DNA from: Burkholderiaceae bacterium
GTDB lineage: Bacteria > Pseudomonadota > Gammaproteobacteria > Burkholderiales > Burkholderiaceae_C
Length of the DNA: 64,000 nucleotides
NCBI GenBank assembly: GCA_024235915.1
Contig: JACKLO010000017.1
Location: 1-64,000, forward strand
Direction of reading: 5' to 3'
Part shown: positions 9,054-18,838 of the stretch, in pieces
How the letters are laid out: every line of letters begins with the position of its first letter
Numbering within the stretch: position 1 is the first letter of the stretch
The notes under the pieces: model-generated
Told to the model about the DNA's origin: nothing
The model's input: the letters and a program-made list of their open reading frames with translations, nothing else
Database searches by the model: none
Made by a program: the position numbers and the translations under genes

Positions 9054-10007
9054 CTAAAGTTCGACCCGCGAGAAATGCGGGTAGATGCGGTAGAACTTCT
9101 TGAATGTGTCGAACGGGTTCTCGCCCATATCCGAGGTTGGCAACTCGAAGTCCATCTTGGCCTTGGCGTCGTTGTCCGACTCCATCGTCAGCCGCTCAAG
9201 GGTCGAAAGCGAGGGCAGGTCGACGCGGTGTGGGGCATCTGCCGTCGCATAGAACTCCCATCCCTCCACAAGTTCGTCCACGGACTTATCGCCCTTCGCA
9301 CAGACGACGAGGGCCGCTGTCACCATCGCCTGCCCGTCAGCGTAGTGGGTTGCAAGCGTCCAGACGACCCGCCGATCCGGAAAGCTGAGCACCTCCTTTT
9401 CGACTGCCAACTTCAAGGCGAGCAGCAGGCTCCTCCCGAAGCTCTTCTGCGTCATCCCATCGGCTGTCAAGCCATTGGGGAATAGTCCACCGAGGCGCCT
9501 TTGGAACGCCTGGAGTCGCCACTCCATGAGGTCCGCTTCCGACAGGTTCCCGACCGGCCTACCAAGGGCACCCGGGTTGGCGTTCAGAGTGACTCTGAGG
9601 ATGCTTCCGATCTGCACGGAACCTACGGTTCGCGCAAAGCGTTCGACCTGGGCGGTGATGCCCTTGGGCTCTGTGTAGTCGAACCAGATGATTGCGGGGG
9701 CATCAAGATCTGTTTGGTCGAGGTAGTCCTCGAGACTGTTATGGATACATTCGATGGACGCGACGGGGCGGTTAAAGAGTTGGCGCTTGTGTACCTGCTC
9801 TTCCGTTTCGATGCAGGTCATTCTTGTGATGCCTAGACGAGCGTGAATCAGCCGGAAGTCCTCGAGAAATGGACCACCGAGACCGACGTAGTGGTAGCCC
9901 TCGAGCCCAAGCCGCGGCGCCAAGCGAGTCAGCAGCGAAAGGAATAGCTCTCGGTCCACGGCCTTGTTCGGCCGCAAGCGGTAAGGCAGAGTCGATCCAG
10001 CGCCCAT
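9054..10007 (-). CDS. Rossmann methyltransferase-like protein embedded in DISARM operon
   Basis: 317 residues. Seen: a N-terminal LRPNKAVDRELFLSLL, then YVGLGGPFLEDFRLIHARLG, which looks like methyltransferase motif I; CIETEEQVHKRQLFN, an acidic motif II; and IIWFDYTEP, positioned like motif IV. The C-terminal half has no motif I recognise. I know similar proteins only as O-methyltransferase-like hypotheticals. It starts three bases after the GHKL ATPase gene and ends 24 bases before drmA, so it belongs to the same transcript. It is not one of the canonical DISARM components; substrate unknown. Confidence 0.75.
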   Translation of the reverse strand: MGAGSTLPYRLRPNKAVDRELFLSLLTRLAPRLGLEGYHYVGLGGPFLEDFRLIHARLGITRMTCIETEEQVHKRQLFNRPVASIECIHNSLEDYLDQTDLDAPAIIWFDYTEPKGITAQVERFARTVGSVQIGSILRVTLNANPGALGRPVGNLSEADLMEWRLQAFQRRLGGLFPNGLTADGMTQKSFGRSLLLALKLAVEKEVLSFPDRRVVWTLATHYADGQAMVTAALVVCAKGDKSVDELVEGWEFYATADAPHRVDLPSLSTLERLTMESDNDAKAKMDFELPTSDMGENPFDTFKKFYRIYPHFSRVEL

Positions 10008-10010
10008 CGC

Positions 10011-11426
10011 TCAGTTCCCCTGCTTCTTGGCTTTCGTCAGCTGAATCTCGAAGCATGTTTCGCCGACGATGCCAGGCTTTGCGTCTTGGTCGTCGAAGAG
10101 CAGCTTCGAGACGAGCCGCACTTCTTCGGCAGGGCGCGAGAAAACGATCTTCCGGGAAGAGGGCTTCTTGTCCTCCGGTTCCGGCAAGACCTTCGCCTTC
10201 TGAGGATTGAACTCGACGGCATCGCCCGTCGTCTTGGTGAGCTTGCGCGTGGCGACGGCCTCAATCGCTCTGTGTAGAGCCATTGGCCTGGCAGACTCCC
10301 AATGGGTCGACTGGTCCGAGCGCGGATGGTTCTTCCAGTGGTTCGTGTAAGAAATCCAAATGCGCATGCCCTCCTTCATCTTGACGCGGGATTCCAGCCA
10401 GACATTCGATGAGGTGTCGAGTGCCCGCTTCGTCGTTGTAACCGGCAGCTTATCGGCACGCTTCGAGCGGAACTCGATGATGCCGGTGATGATCGCGAAC
10501 TGCGGGTGGTACAGCGGAATGCCATCGCCCCAGCCCGTCAAGAGGCCTTTATCACCCACGATGACTGCGCGGTCGTTGCAGAGGACCGTCCAGCCCGCAG
10601 TCGCGGACGATCGATCGCGCTCGAAACCCACTTCGTCCTCGTCGTCTTCACCCAGGCCTCGGCCGGTATTGAGGCCAACGGTGATCGAGACGAGCACATC
10701 GTCGATGGTCTTCTGGAAGATGTAGGGGGCAGGGCGGTCTTCCTCCGTGGACACGAGCACCTCGACTCGTACAGGCTCCACGGGCTTGCCGTTGAGTTGC
10801 ACCTTCAGGCCCCACTGGATGAACATCGTGAAGTGCTCTGCGATCGCGGTGCGCACTTCATTCTCGAACGCCTGGTTGGCGAAATGCCTTGAGACGCCCT
10901 CGTACAGTTCTGTGACGAAGATCGTGGTGCCTGCACCGTCGAGATGCTCCTTGGCCTCGGTTGGTTCGTTGATTGGAAGCGGGTCCCAGTTCTTGGCTTC
11001 CAGCCATTGCGATGTGATCGGGACCTCGAAACTGTCGACGCCATGGCGTGTCCGCACCAACGCGTTACGCCCCATCTTGAAGATCGCGCGCTTCATGCCG
11101 ACACCGTACATGCCGATGGTTTCGGCATCCGAATCGCGCTCATCATCGGGTTCGCGCCCCATCTTGAACGCGTAGTTCTTTGCGACGTCGCGCGGGATGC
11201 CGCCGCAGTTGTCGGCGATGGAGAAGTGGTCTTCGGCGATTTCGATGTTCACGAAATGCTTGGCGTAATCGACGTCATTGCCGTTCGCCAGCCGCATTGC
11301 GCCATCTAAGCAGTTGTCGAGCAGGTCGAGGATCGCATCCGCGAGACTGATGTCGCGCGTGAGCATCGACACGAAGAACTGCTTCGTCGGGCTCGCCTGA
11401 GCTGTGTCAGTGCTTGGTTTTGTCAT
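10011..11426 (-). CDS. GHKL (Hsp90/MORC-like) ATPase embedded in DISARM operon
   Basis: 471 residues with a clear Bergerat ATP fold: N box LADAILDLLDNCLDGA, G1 box IADNCGGIP and G2 box IGMYGVGMKRAIFKMG within the first 140 residues. The middle and C-terminal parts (for example VTTTKRALDTSSNVW) resemble the transducer region of MORC-type ATPases. GGAGG stands seven bases before the ATG. It lies 62 bases after drmMI and three bases before the methyltransferase-like gene, so the two probably act together. Such ATPases usually act as ATP-driven clamps. No kinase receiver partner is present, so a two-component role is unlikely. Confidence 0.85.
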   Translation of the reverse strand: MTKPSTDTAQASPTKQFFVSMLTRDISLADAILDLLDNCLDGAMRLANGNDVDYAKHFVNIEIAEDHFSIADNCGGIPRDVAKNYAFKMGREPDDERDSDAETIGMYGVGMKRAIFKMGRNALVRTRHGVDSFEVPITSQWLEAKNWDPLPINEPTEAKEHLDGAGTTIFVTELYEGVSRHFANQAFENEVRTAIAEHFTMFIQWGLKVQLNGKPVEPVRVEVLVSTEEDRPAPYIFQKTIDDVLVSITVGLNTGRGLGEDDEDEVGFERDRSSATAGWTVLCNDRAVIVGDKGLLTGWGDGIPLYHPQFAIITGIIEFRSKRADKLPVTTTKRALDTSSNVWLESRVKMKEGMRIWISYTNHWKNHPRSDQSTHWESARPMALHRAIEAVATRKLTKTTGDAVEFNPQKAKVLPEPEDKKPSSRKIVFSRPAEEVRLVSKLLFDDQDAKPGIVGETCFEIQLTKAKKQGN

Positions 11427-11488
11427 GAACAGGTCCTCCGTTTGCGAAGCGATTGCACTGACGTCGGGCGCTTGCGATCTTCAGAATG

Positions 11489-14400
11489 CTACTGATCCTC
11501 ATCATCAGCCTCCAATGTGTCGGCACCCACTTGTATGATTTCAAATTTCTTGAGAAATGCATCGCGGACTGCCAACCGGTCGACCTTATAGGCTGTGCAA
11601 ACGGCTTCATCGATTCCAGTGCCACTGCGGATCATTTCTTCCAGCGCACTCAGGTCGCATGGGACAGGCAAAGCCGCAACTTGGGGTGTGCCGAATCGAA
11701 GGTATCCACCCGCGAGTGCGAGTCCTCCAAACAAGCCTGCGTAGAGGAGCGCACCCAATTCAGAGTTCAAGATCGCGGTAAGCGCCGTTAGATGGTCATT
11801 CTGCGTACGATCCAAGATGATCACTGTAGATTTTCCGGCAAGGAATTCCGCGTTTTCGTCGAGGAACGCGACAGGACGCTTAGATAGACCCGAGATGATG
11901 ATCTTTCGTGAAAGTGCTTGGGTGCGGCGCTTCGGTGGAATGCGTTTGAGGTCGACCACTGGCCTCACATACCGTATTTTGAGGTACTGGACAGGTGTCG
12001 TGGCCCATGTCGTGGAGAATGGACGCAGGTTTCCACTGACGACAAACTTAGCGTGGTCAGGTTGCAAATTGCTTAGTGCAAGGTCGTGGATAGCTGGAGC
12101 AATTTCATAGGCTTCGGCAACGGTTGCAGCCCCTGAGACTTCCGCGTGATGGCCCAGTGGAACAGTGTTCGGAAGCGCGGCCTCTACTAGACCAGCAAAG
12201 TCCTCAAGCAAGAACGCCCAGAGCATGGAGGGCGCATTCTGGAAGGCAACCTGTGGGACAAGTCGCTGGCGACCATTGGGTGCAGAAACAAGTCGCGCGT
12301 GCGCCCCAATTTTGCTGAGCCGCAGCCCCAAAACCACAGGATAGACGCTGGCTGAGAAGACCGGAACCCGCGAGTAGTCCAGGATGAAGTCGATCTCAGC
12401 GTCTTCTACTATGAGTCTTCTGAGCTGTTCGGCATACTCGGCGCTGAGGATCTTGTTTGGCACTACAAGTGCGGAGCGTCCGTTGCCACTGCATATTTGC
12501 ATCGCCCGTTCGCCAAACAAGATATAAATGTCAAAACTTCCCGATGCGGAAGCAAAGACAGTTCCAAAGTAGCTCTTGAGCAGAGCGCTACTTTCGTTCC
12601 CAGACAGAGCCACAGCGTTGACGTATGGGGGATTGCCTATCACAGCATCGAAGCCGCAACGCTCCCTTACGAAAACCTCTGGAAACTCTAGTGGCCAGTG
12701 AAAGAATGCTGCTGTTCGTTGATGGTCTGCCCAAGTATCTTGGGTGTCTGTAGCTAATGCGCCAGATGTCGCCCCACGACAAAATTCGTCAGCCCTGATT
12801 CCCAAGTCGAGCAACGCTGCGCGAAGCTGCCGCACCTTTTTACTGTGAACTATAGTGATGGCGACCAATTCGTCGGCGATGCTTTCCGGCACTTCGAGCC
12901 TGTGGCGCGCATCGGCGTCCAGGTGCGCCATGGCTTCCACGTCGCGGATGTCGCGGATGGGCAGCGCGCGCAGTCGATTTCGTAGTTCGATGGCCTCGCG
13001 CACGGTCTGCTCAACGTTCTGACCGAAAAGGCGTAACTGCCCCTGGCCGGTGGGGCCCATTGAAAGCTGGGTGAGCTGATCCAGCCGATGGATGCCGAGC
13101 AGGCTGTTGCCACAGCGCAGGTTGTGGTCGAGGAAGCCGAAGGGCCGACCCTTGGCCAGCGTCACCAGCCAGATGGAGAGCTTGGCTAGTTCGACTGCCA
13201 GTGGGTTCAGATCGACGCCATAGAGGCAGCGTTCGGCGATAAGGCGGCGGGCGATGATGGTGCGCGTCTCGGTGTCACGCGGCAGCGCCTCAATGCTGGC
13301 GTCGGCATCCATTACCCGCCCATCGACGCCAACCGTGTGGCCCTGTGCCTCGGCCTGCGCCCATGCCTCCACCAGCCGGTCGGCCAACCACCGGCAGGCT
13401 TGCACGAGGAATGCGCCCGACCCCATGGCTGGGTCACAAATCTTCAGTTCGAGCAGTTCGGCGGGTGATTTCAACGCCCATACCGCGCGCGGCATGCCTT
13501 GTGCCGGGCCGACGTAGGAGATGGGCGTGAGCGTCTCGGCGACGATGGCCTCGGTGAGCGACTTCGGCGTGTAGTGGGTGCCGGTCTCGCGCCGATCGGA
13601 GCCGGTGGTGACGATGAAGGCACCGGCTGGATAGACCAGCGGGTAGCCCCAAGGGTCGGTGCGCACCAGATGGCCGAAGGGTTTGATGCGGTCGCGCAGC
13701 GCCGTGTCGCCGTGGCAGGCCGTCAAAACGCGATCGGCGAGCGCATCATCCACGGCACGGTTCAGATCGTTGCGCACTCGACTGGTGGAACTGCCGGAAC
13801 GCTGCTGAATCAGTTCTGCCAAGCGTTCGGCACCGTCCAGCCGTGCGGATTCGAGTTCAGCCAGCGTGACCCATGGCGACTGGGCACTCTTGGTGGCGTC
13901 GAGTTCCAGCGTGACCTCGGCGGTGCGCTTGACCGTGCGTTCCAGCAGGCCCTCATAGACGTAGCCGATCTGCTCCACGTCCAGCGCCCGATACGACAGC
14001 GTGCGCCCCTGGAATTGCTGGATGGCTTCAAGCAGTAGCAAGACGGTGCGGTTGTCTATGGGCAGCGGTTTGGCGACGTCGATGCGCCAGTCGGAGCCTT
14101 TGGCTCGGCCTTCGAGGAAGGGGAAGCGATCTGGATCGAACAGCGAGCCGCCCAGCGCAGGTAGACGCAGGCTTTCGTGCTCGATGCCGCCATACACGGC
14201 GCGAAACACGGCCAGCAGGCGTGACCATGCGTCCCAACGGCGCTCCAGAATCTCATCCGATTCAGCGCGCAATTGCATACGCAAGGTCGAGAGGGCGTAG
14301 TTGGCTTCGTAGCGTTCGTCGCCCAAGAGCAGCAGGCCACGCTCCTCGGCGGAAAGCAGGAAGACCAGCCGCATCATCACCGTCAGCGCGGCTTCGTAGA

Positions 14401-15214
14401 GTTCGGCTTCCTTTACGCCGCGCAGTAACTCGCGGCTGCGATCTTGGTCGGCCTTGTCGAGCGCTTGGATCAGCACTTCGACGGCACGCCGCACCTGCTC
14501 GCCCAAGGCGTCGGTCACTTCATCCTGGAATTTCAGCGAGCGGTCGAACAGCGCGGGGAGTCGTTCAGACTCGTCCACGAAGAATCGCCGGATGCCCAAG
14601 AGGTGGACGAAGGCCTGGAGGGTGACGGGTTCCTGACCCCAAATGCGTGCATACCAGCTGGCGAAGGTGGAAACCGCGCCCACCGGCGCATCGACCAGCA
14701 TCCAGCGTTCGCCGTTGGTGACGAGGCCGAGACGGCATCCCGTGGCGCGGCAGAGAGTCACCATGCGTTCCGCCGGTGTGCTGGCCCAGCCGTCCAGCTT
14801 CGAGGTGGCATCGAGATCGACGTCCGACCCGTAGGCGTGGACAAGCATCAGCGGCTTGTCGTCATTGCCAACGACAGCAAAGTCAGGCGACAGGCTGACT
14901 CCATGCTCGGGCAAGCTGACGTTCGAATGCGTGGCGCACCAGTCCTTGCCCTTTAGCACATCGGCACGACCGTCCTCGTCGAGTTCCAGTCCGCGCGACA
15001 AGACTTCATCGATCCATGCCGTATGCAGATCGGCAAAGCGCGGATCGTCCGCTTCCTGAGCCTCGTGCCATTCGTCATACGCTTGGCGCAGTCGCTTACG
15101 CTTGGCCGCATCGAGTTCTTCCAGCCCCTGCGGGAAAGCTTCCTTCAGGACGGGAACGGCGAGAAATGGGCCGGAAATCTCGATGAGCGAGAGCCATTCG
15201 TGGGGCATGCTCAT
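11489..15214 (-). CDS. drmMI: DISARM adenine methyltransferase DrmMI
   Basis: 1,241 residues. N6-adenine methylase motifs are plain: motif I DPAMGSGAFLVQACRW near residue 600 and catalytic motif IV FDAVIGNPPYVN near 862. The long N-terminal region looks like the nuclease-derived and helical part of Eco57I/DrmMI-type enzymes; the C-terminal third should hold target recognition. In DISARM it marks host DNA as self. The ATG overlaps the drmD stop by four bases (ATGA), so translation is coupled. Bases from about 11500 to 12850 (the C-terminal third) are visibly AT-richer than the rest, which suggests a recombined recognition domain. Confidence 0.88.
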   Translation of the reverse strand: MSMPHEWLSLIEISGPFLAVPVLKEAFPQGLEELDAAKRKRLRQAYDEWHEAQEADDPRFADLHTAWIDEVLSRGLELDEDGRADVLKGKDWCATHSNVSLPEHGVSLSPDFAVVGNDDKPLMLVHAYGSDVDLDATSKLDGWASTPAERMVTLCRATGCRLGLVTNGERWMLVDAPVGAVSTFASWYARIWGQEPVTLQAFVHLLGIRRFFVDESERLPALFDRSLKFQDEVTDALGEQVRRAVEVLIQALDKADQDRSRELLRGVKEAELYEAALTVMMRLVFLLSAEERGLLLLGDERYEANYALSTLRMQLRAESDEILERRWDAWSRLLAVFRAVYGGIEHESLRLPALGGSLFDPDRFPFLEGRAKGSDWRIDVAKPLPIDNRTVLLLLEAIQQFQGRTLSYRALDVEQIGYVYEGLLERTVKRTAEVTLELDATKSAQSPWVTLAELESARLDGAERLAELIQQRSGSSTSRVRNDLNRAVDDALADRVLTACHGDTALRDRIKPFGHLVRTDPWGYPLVYPAGAFIVTTGSDRRETGTHYTPKSLTEAIVAETLTPISYVGPAQGMPRAVWALKSPAELLELKICDPAMGSGAFLVQACRWLADRLVEAWAQAEAQGHTVGVDGRVMDADASIEALPRDTETRTIIARRLIAERCLYGVDLNPLAVELAKLSIWLVTLAKGRPFGFLDHNLRCGNSLLGIHRLDQLTQLSMGPTGQGQLRLFGQNVEQTVREAIELRNRLRALPIRDIRDVEAMAHLDADARHRLEVPESIADELVAITIVHSKKVRQLRAALLDLGIRADEFCRGATSGALATDTQDTWADHQRTAAFFHWPLEFPEVFVRERCGFDAVIGNPPYVNAVALSGNESSALLKSYFGTVFASASGSFDIYILFGERAMQICSGNGRSALVVPNKILSAEYAEQLRRLIVEDAEIDFILDYSRVPVFSASVYPVVLGLRLSKIGAHARLVSAPNGRQRLVPQVAFQNAPSMLWAFLLEDFAGLVEAALPNTVPLGHHAEVSGAATVAEAYEIAPAIHDLALSNLQPDHAKFVVSGNLRPFSTTWATTPVQYLKIRYVRPVVDLKRIPPKRRTQALSRKIIISGLSKRPVAFLDENAEFLAGKSTVIILDRTQNDHLTALTAILNSELGALLYAGLFGGLALAGGYLRFGTPQVAALPVPCDLSALEEMIRSGTGIDEAVCTAYKVDRLAVRDAFLKKFEIIQVGADTLEADDEDQ

Positions 15215-18200
15215 GCGACACCTCCGGCAGACTCCGGCACGACGAAGATCACGGCTACGGGGAAGGTACGGTCGTTGAGCTTGGCGTAGCGGGCTTCGAT
15301 GGCCTGTGTTTCCATCTGGCGCTCATCGGGAATGCGGGCGAGGCGCGCTTCCAGTGCCGCGATGTCGCGCCGGAGCTGTGTGCGCTCGTCCTCGGTGAAG
15401 AGCGAGAGCTGTTCGGGCTGCTGCTCCTTCTTCAATTCGGACTGAATTGCCTCCCTCAACTCATCGAGCACGGTGCCGATGTCGTCGATTTCCTGCTGCT
15501 TACGGGCCTGGAGCGTGTTGGTCAGGAATCGGAGGCGTTCCTTCGAACGGGCATCGACGGCTTTCAGGATGGCTTCCTGCTGGCGGTCGAAGCGGGTGCG
15601 AAGTACATCGAACAAGGATGGTGCTGCCGTGATGGGCTTGGCCTCATCCAGCCATTGCTGGACACGGGTGACGCCTTCTTCGCGCCGGAAAGCTTGGTCT
15701 CGCAGGTAGCCGCCGGACACCGTCAGCTCTTCGTGCAGCCGATGGTGGTTGCCGCCCGTGACGACCAGCCGCGAGACGACGACCACGGCAGGGCCGTCGA
15801 TCTGCGCGTCAGGCACCGTGCGGACGGTGACACGATGCAACTTCTTCACGTCGTCCTGCGCCCAGATCTCCGCGCGCAGCAGGCGCAGACACATCTGCAC
15901 CAGGCGATGGTTCAAATGGACGAGCACGACGTCGTCACGGCCACTGGCGACGGCGTGATCGAATGTGATGGGCCGTATCCGTTGGGTGTGCGGGTGGCGC
16001 AGCCCCTCCAGGCATCGAGACCAGGAGCCGGACAGCGCGGGCATCCGAAAGACGCTGCCCGATGGTGCGCCATCGAGTTCGGCGGGTTCCAGCGGCGGGC
16101 GGCCCGCCAGCGCGAGGCCGGTCTTCACGGCCATCGAGACGTGGTCGGGCGTGAGGTGGAAGTCCTGCTGGGTGGTGAGCAAACGCTCGTGCAGCTTGGC
16201 GACGCGCTCTTTCAACTCGCGTTCGGCGCGAACGAAGTTCTTGGCTCGGGCGATCCGAGCTTCGGCGAGACGGGTGTCCAAATCCCTCAGGGAGCCTTCG
16301 ATGAGGCCGGACATCTGCGGCGCGATGACCGGATTGACGCTGCCCATGTCGGCACGCATCGAATCCAGCTTCCGCAAGGCGCGCAAGATGTCCTCGCCAT
16401 GGCCGCCGACCGACGCGCCACCCGCGTCGCCGCCATCGACCGGGTGCCAGATCAGCACTTCCTTTTCGCGCTGGCCGTGGCGGTCGATACGCCCGTTGCG
16501 CTGCTCCATCACGTTGGGGTTGTAGGGAATCTCCAAGTGGATGAGCCGATTGCAGTGGTTCTGCAGGTCGATGCCTTCCGACGCTGCGTCGGTGGCGAGC
16601 AGGATGCGGACGGGAGAGTCTTGCGGCGAGGCTTGGAACGCCGCCTTGATCGGCTCCCGCTCTTCTTGCGAGAGTCCCCCATGAAGCTGGGCGAGGCGTT
16701 CACCGCCGAAACCGTGACTGGCGAGGATTTGATGTATCCACTGGTGCGTGGTGCGGTACTCGGTGAACAGGATCACCCGGCGGCCGTTCCACTGACCGTC
16801 CGGCTTGAGGTTGGCCGTGAGCCAGTCGAGGATGGCCTTGGCCTTGGAGTCGGCCTGATTCCGGGCGCGTTGCGCCCATGCCCTCAGTTCGTCCAACATC
16901 CCACGCTGCTCCGCCGTCAGGGGCGAGGCACGGCGTGTCGCTTCCTCGACGGCTTCGGCTTGGGCGTTCTCGACCTCCCGATCGTCGGCGTAGTCCTCGT
17001 CGGCTTTCAGAATGGCCTTGTACAGAATGCGCTCGGCCATCGTGTCCGGCTTCGCGGGCCGAGCTTCGGACAGCGACGCGGCGTGCTTCTCGATCGTGGA
17101 AGCGAATGCCGCTGGCGACGAGAGTAGGCGCTTCTTGAGGAGGCGGTTCACGAAGGCGGTGCCGAAACCGTTGCCAGCTTTCCCCGCGTCCTTCTCGCGG
17201 CTTGCACAGTAGTCGTCCAGCTTGCGATGAATCTCGCGCTCTTCCGCCGTGTACGGGACTTCGAGCGCCTGCAAGGTACGGCGGGCGTACAAGGGGTTGC
17301 CCTGTGCATCGACCAGATCGCTCTTCAGTCGACGGATCATCACCTGACTCAGGCGCTTCTCGTCGGGGAGGATGTTGCGCGCAAAGCGTTGGTCGTCGAG
17401 CAATTCCAGCAGCGATGTGAACGACTCGGTATAGCCGTTGTGCGGCGTCGCGGTCAGGAACAGGCGGTGCTGGAAGTGCGGGCCGATGGCGCGGACGAAA
17501 CGCGTGCGCTGGCTTTCCAAAGCGTAGTGCGCGCCTGCGGCGGGAGCGACGTTGTGTGCTTCGTCCACTACCAGCAGGTCGAACTTGCGAGGGTGGCCGA
17601 CGTGCGGAGGGATCACGTCGCGCATGGCGCGCAGGCCTTCGCCACCTTTCGCCCAATCCATCGACGTGATGAGGCGCGGATGCGACGTCCAAGGATTGGC
17701 GTGAATGCCGCGCTCGCGCCGCAACCGCTTGATGTAGTCTGTGTCGACCACGCGGAAGTCGAGGCCGAACTTTTCCAGCATCTCGACGCGCCACTTCTCC
17801 TGAAGCGACGCGGGGCAGACGATCAGAACGGTGCGCGCGCGATGCCGCAGCAGCAACTCCTGTATGACCAGACCGGCTTCGATGGTCTTGCCGAGGCCGA
17901 CGTCATCGGCGATGAGCAGATTGACGCGAGCCATGTCGATGGCGCGCACCAGCGGGTCGAGCTGGAAGTCCTCAATGCTGACGCCACTGCGGAATGGAGC
18001 TTGGAGAAATCCACGATCGGCATTGGTAGCAGCACCCCATCGCACGGCGTCGAGGAACGCGTCGAGCGTGTCCGAGTCGTCTTGCCCCGTGACCGAAGGT
18101 AGACCAGCCCGCTCGATGACCTGAGCGCCCGGCTCGATCTCCCAGACGACTTGCAGTTCTTCGCCGAGACCGTCCTCGTCGATCGACGACAACGTCAGGC

Positions 18201-18339
18201 AGTGTTGAGGCGTACCGGTATCGAGTCCGGCTGCATCGACGTCGGCCACCACCCATTGACGGCGGCGCACTTCGACGAGTTGCCCTGGCTCGGGGCGAGC
18301 GCGATATGTTTGAGGTTGCCGTTCGTTCTGGACGCCCAT
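15211..18339 (-). CDS. drmD: DISARM SNF2-like helicase DrmD
   Basis: 1,042 residues from the ATG at 18339, which has GGGAGA ten bases upstream; the longer frame from 18618 would run through vsr. SNF2/RapA-type motor: Walker A IADDVGLGKTIEAG near residue 150, DEAH box LLVVDEAHNVAP, motif III FLTATPHNGY, and motifs V-VI LLATDAASEGIDLQ ... QRNGRIDRHGQ. The C-terminal end is charged and helical (RKQQEIDDIGTVLDELREAI). DrmD together with DrmMI defines class 1 DISARM. It sits 16 bases after vsr and overlaps drmMI by four bases. Confidence 0.9.
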   Translation of the reverse strand: MGVQNERQPQTYRARPEPGQLVEVRRRQWVVADVDAAGLDTGTPQHCLTLSSIDEDGLGEELQVVWEIEPGAQVIERAGLPSVTGQDDSDTLDAFLDAVRWGAATNADRGFLQAPFRSGVSIEDFQLDPLVRAIDMARVNLLIADDVGLGKTIEAGLVIQELLLRHRARTVLIVCPASLQEKWRVEMLEKFGLDFRVVDTDYIKRLRRERGIHANPWTSHPRLITSMDWAKGGEGLRAMRDVIPPHVGHPRKFDLLVVDEAHNVAPAAGAHYALESQRTRFVRAIGPHFQHRLFLTATPHNGYTESFTSLLELLDDQRFARNILPDEKRLSQVMIRRLKSDLVDAQGNPLYARRTLQALEVPYTAEEREIHRKLDDYCASREKDAGKAGNGFGTAFVNRLLKKRLLSSPAAFASTIEKHAASLSEARPAKPDTMAERILYKAILKADEDYADDREVENAQAEAVEEATRRASPLTAEQRGMLDELRAWAQRARNQADSKAKAILDWLTANLKPDGQWNGRRVILFTEYRTTHQWIHQILASHGFGGERLAQLHGGLSQEEREPIKAAFQASPQDSPVRILLATDAASEGIDLQNHCNRLIHLEIPYNPNVMEQRNGRIDRHGQREKEVLIWHPVDGGDAGGASVGGHGEDILRALRKLDSMRADMGSVNPVIAPQMSGLIEGSLRDLDTRLAEARIARAKNFVRAERELKERVAKLHERLLTTQQDFHLTPDHVSMAVKTGLALAGRPPLEPAELDGAPSGSVFRMPALSGSWSRCLEGLRHPHTQRIRPITFDHAVASGRDDVVLVHLNHRLVQMCLRLLRAEIWAQDDVKKLHRVTVRTVPDAQIDGPAVVVVSRLVVTGGNHHRLHEELTVSGGYLRDQAFRREEGVTRVQQWLDEAKPITAAPSLFDVLRTRFDRQQEAILKAVDARSKERLRFLTNTLQARKQQEIDDIGTVLDELREAIQSELKKEQQPEQLSLFTEDERTQLRRDIAALEARLARIPDERQMETQAIEARYAKLNDRTFPVAVIFVVPESAGGVA

Positions 18340-18355
18340 GTAATTGCCATCTCCC

Positions 18356-18817
18356 TTATCGGTTCTTTTCGTTCGCGCCGGGCGACGCCGCGCGATGCTT
18401 CGAGTCTGCCAAGGCAACCGCACGCGCAACGGTTCGGGCGGCCTCGGTCGGTGGCTCGTGCGACCAGAACCGGAGTACCGTCCAGCCGAGAGATCGCAGA
18501 CGGTCGTTCGTGTCTGTGTCCCGTTGCCGGTTCGCTTCGATCTTCTCCCGCCAGAACTCCGCGTTCTGCTTTGGCCACGTGGCGTGTTCGGGGCAGCCAT
18601 GCCAGAAGCAACCATCAACGAAGACGGCGATCTTTCGACCGGGAAAGGCCACGTCCGCGACGCGACGGGGCTTTCTCAGCACCTCGTAGTCGATCCTGTA
18701 GCGCAGGCCGATGCGGTACATCTCCCGTCGCAACGCCACTTCTGCGCCCGTCCCTTTTTGCCGCACCTTTGCCATGCGGCGACTGGCATCGACGGAAGAG
18801 GACACCGGGCGACGCAT
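18356..18817 (-). CDS. vsr: Very short patch repair endonuclease Vsr
   Basis: 153 residues. VDASRRMAKVRQKGTGAEVALR matches the Vsr N-terminus, and VADVAFPGRKIAVFVDGCFWHGCPEH is the catalytic core with its Asp and zinc-binding residues; FWREKIEANRQRD and LGWTVLRFWSHE follow as expected. Vsr nicks T:G mismatches produced by deamination of 5-methylcytosine. It begins 21 bases after the C5-cytosine methylase gene, the classical pairing, and is 16 bases before drmD, so it is part of the DISARM transcript here. Confidence 0.93.
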   Translation of the reverse strand: MRRPVSSSVDASRRMAKVRQKGTGAEVALRREMYRIGLRYRIDYEVLRKPRRVADVAFPGRKIAVFVDGCFWHGCPEHATWPKQNAEFWREKIEANRQRDTDTNDRLRSLGWTVLRFWSHEPPTEAARTVARAVALADSKHRAASPGANEKNR

Positions 18818-18838
18818 GCGATAGACCCCGTCAGGCCA

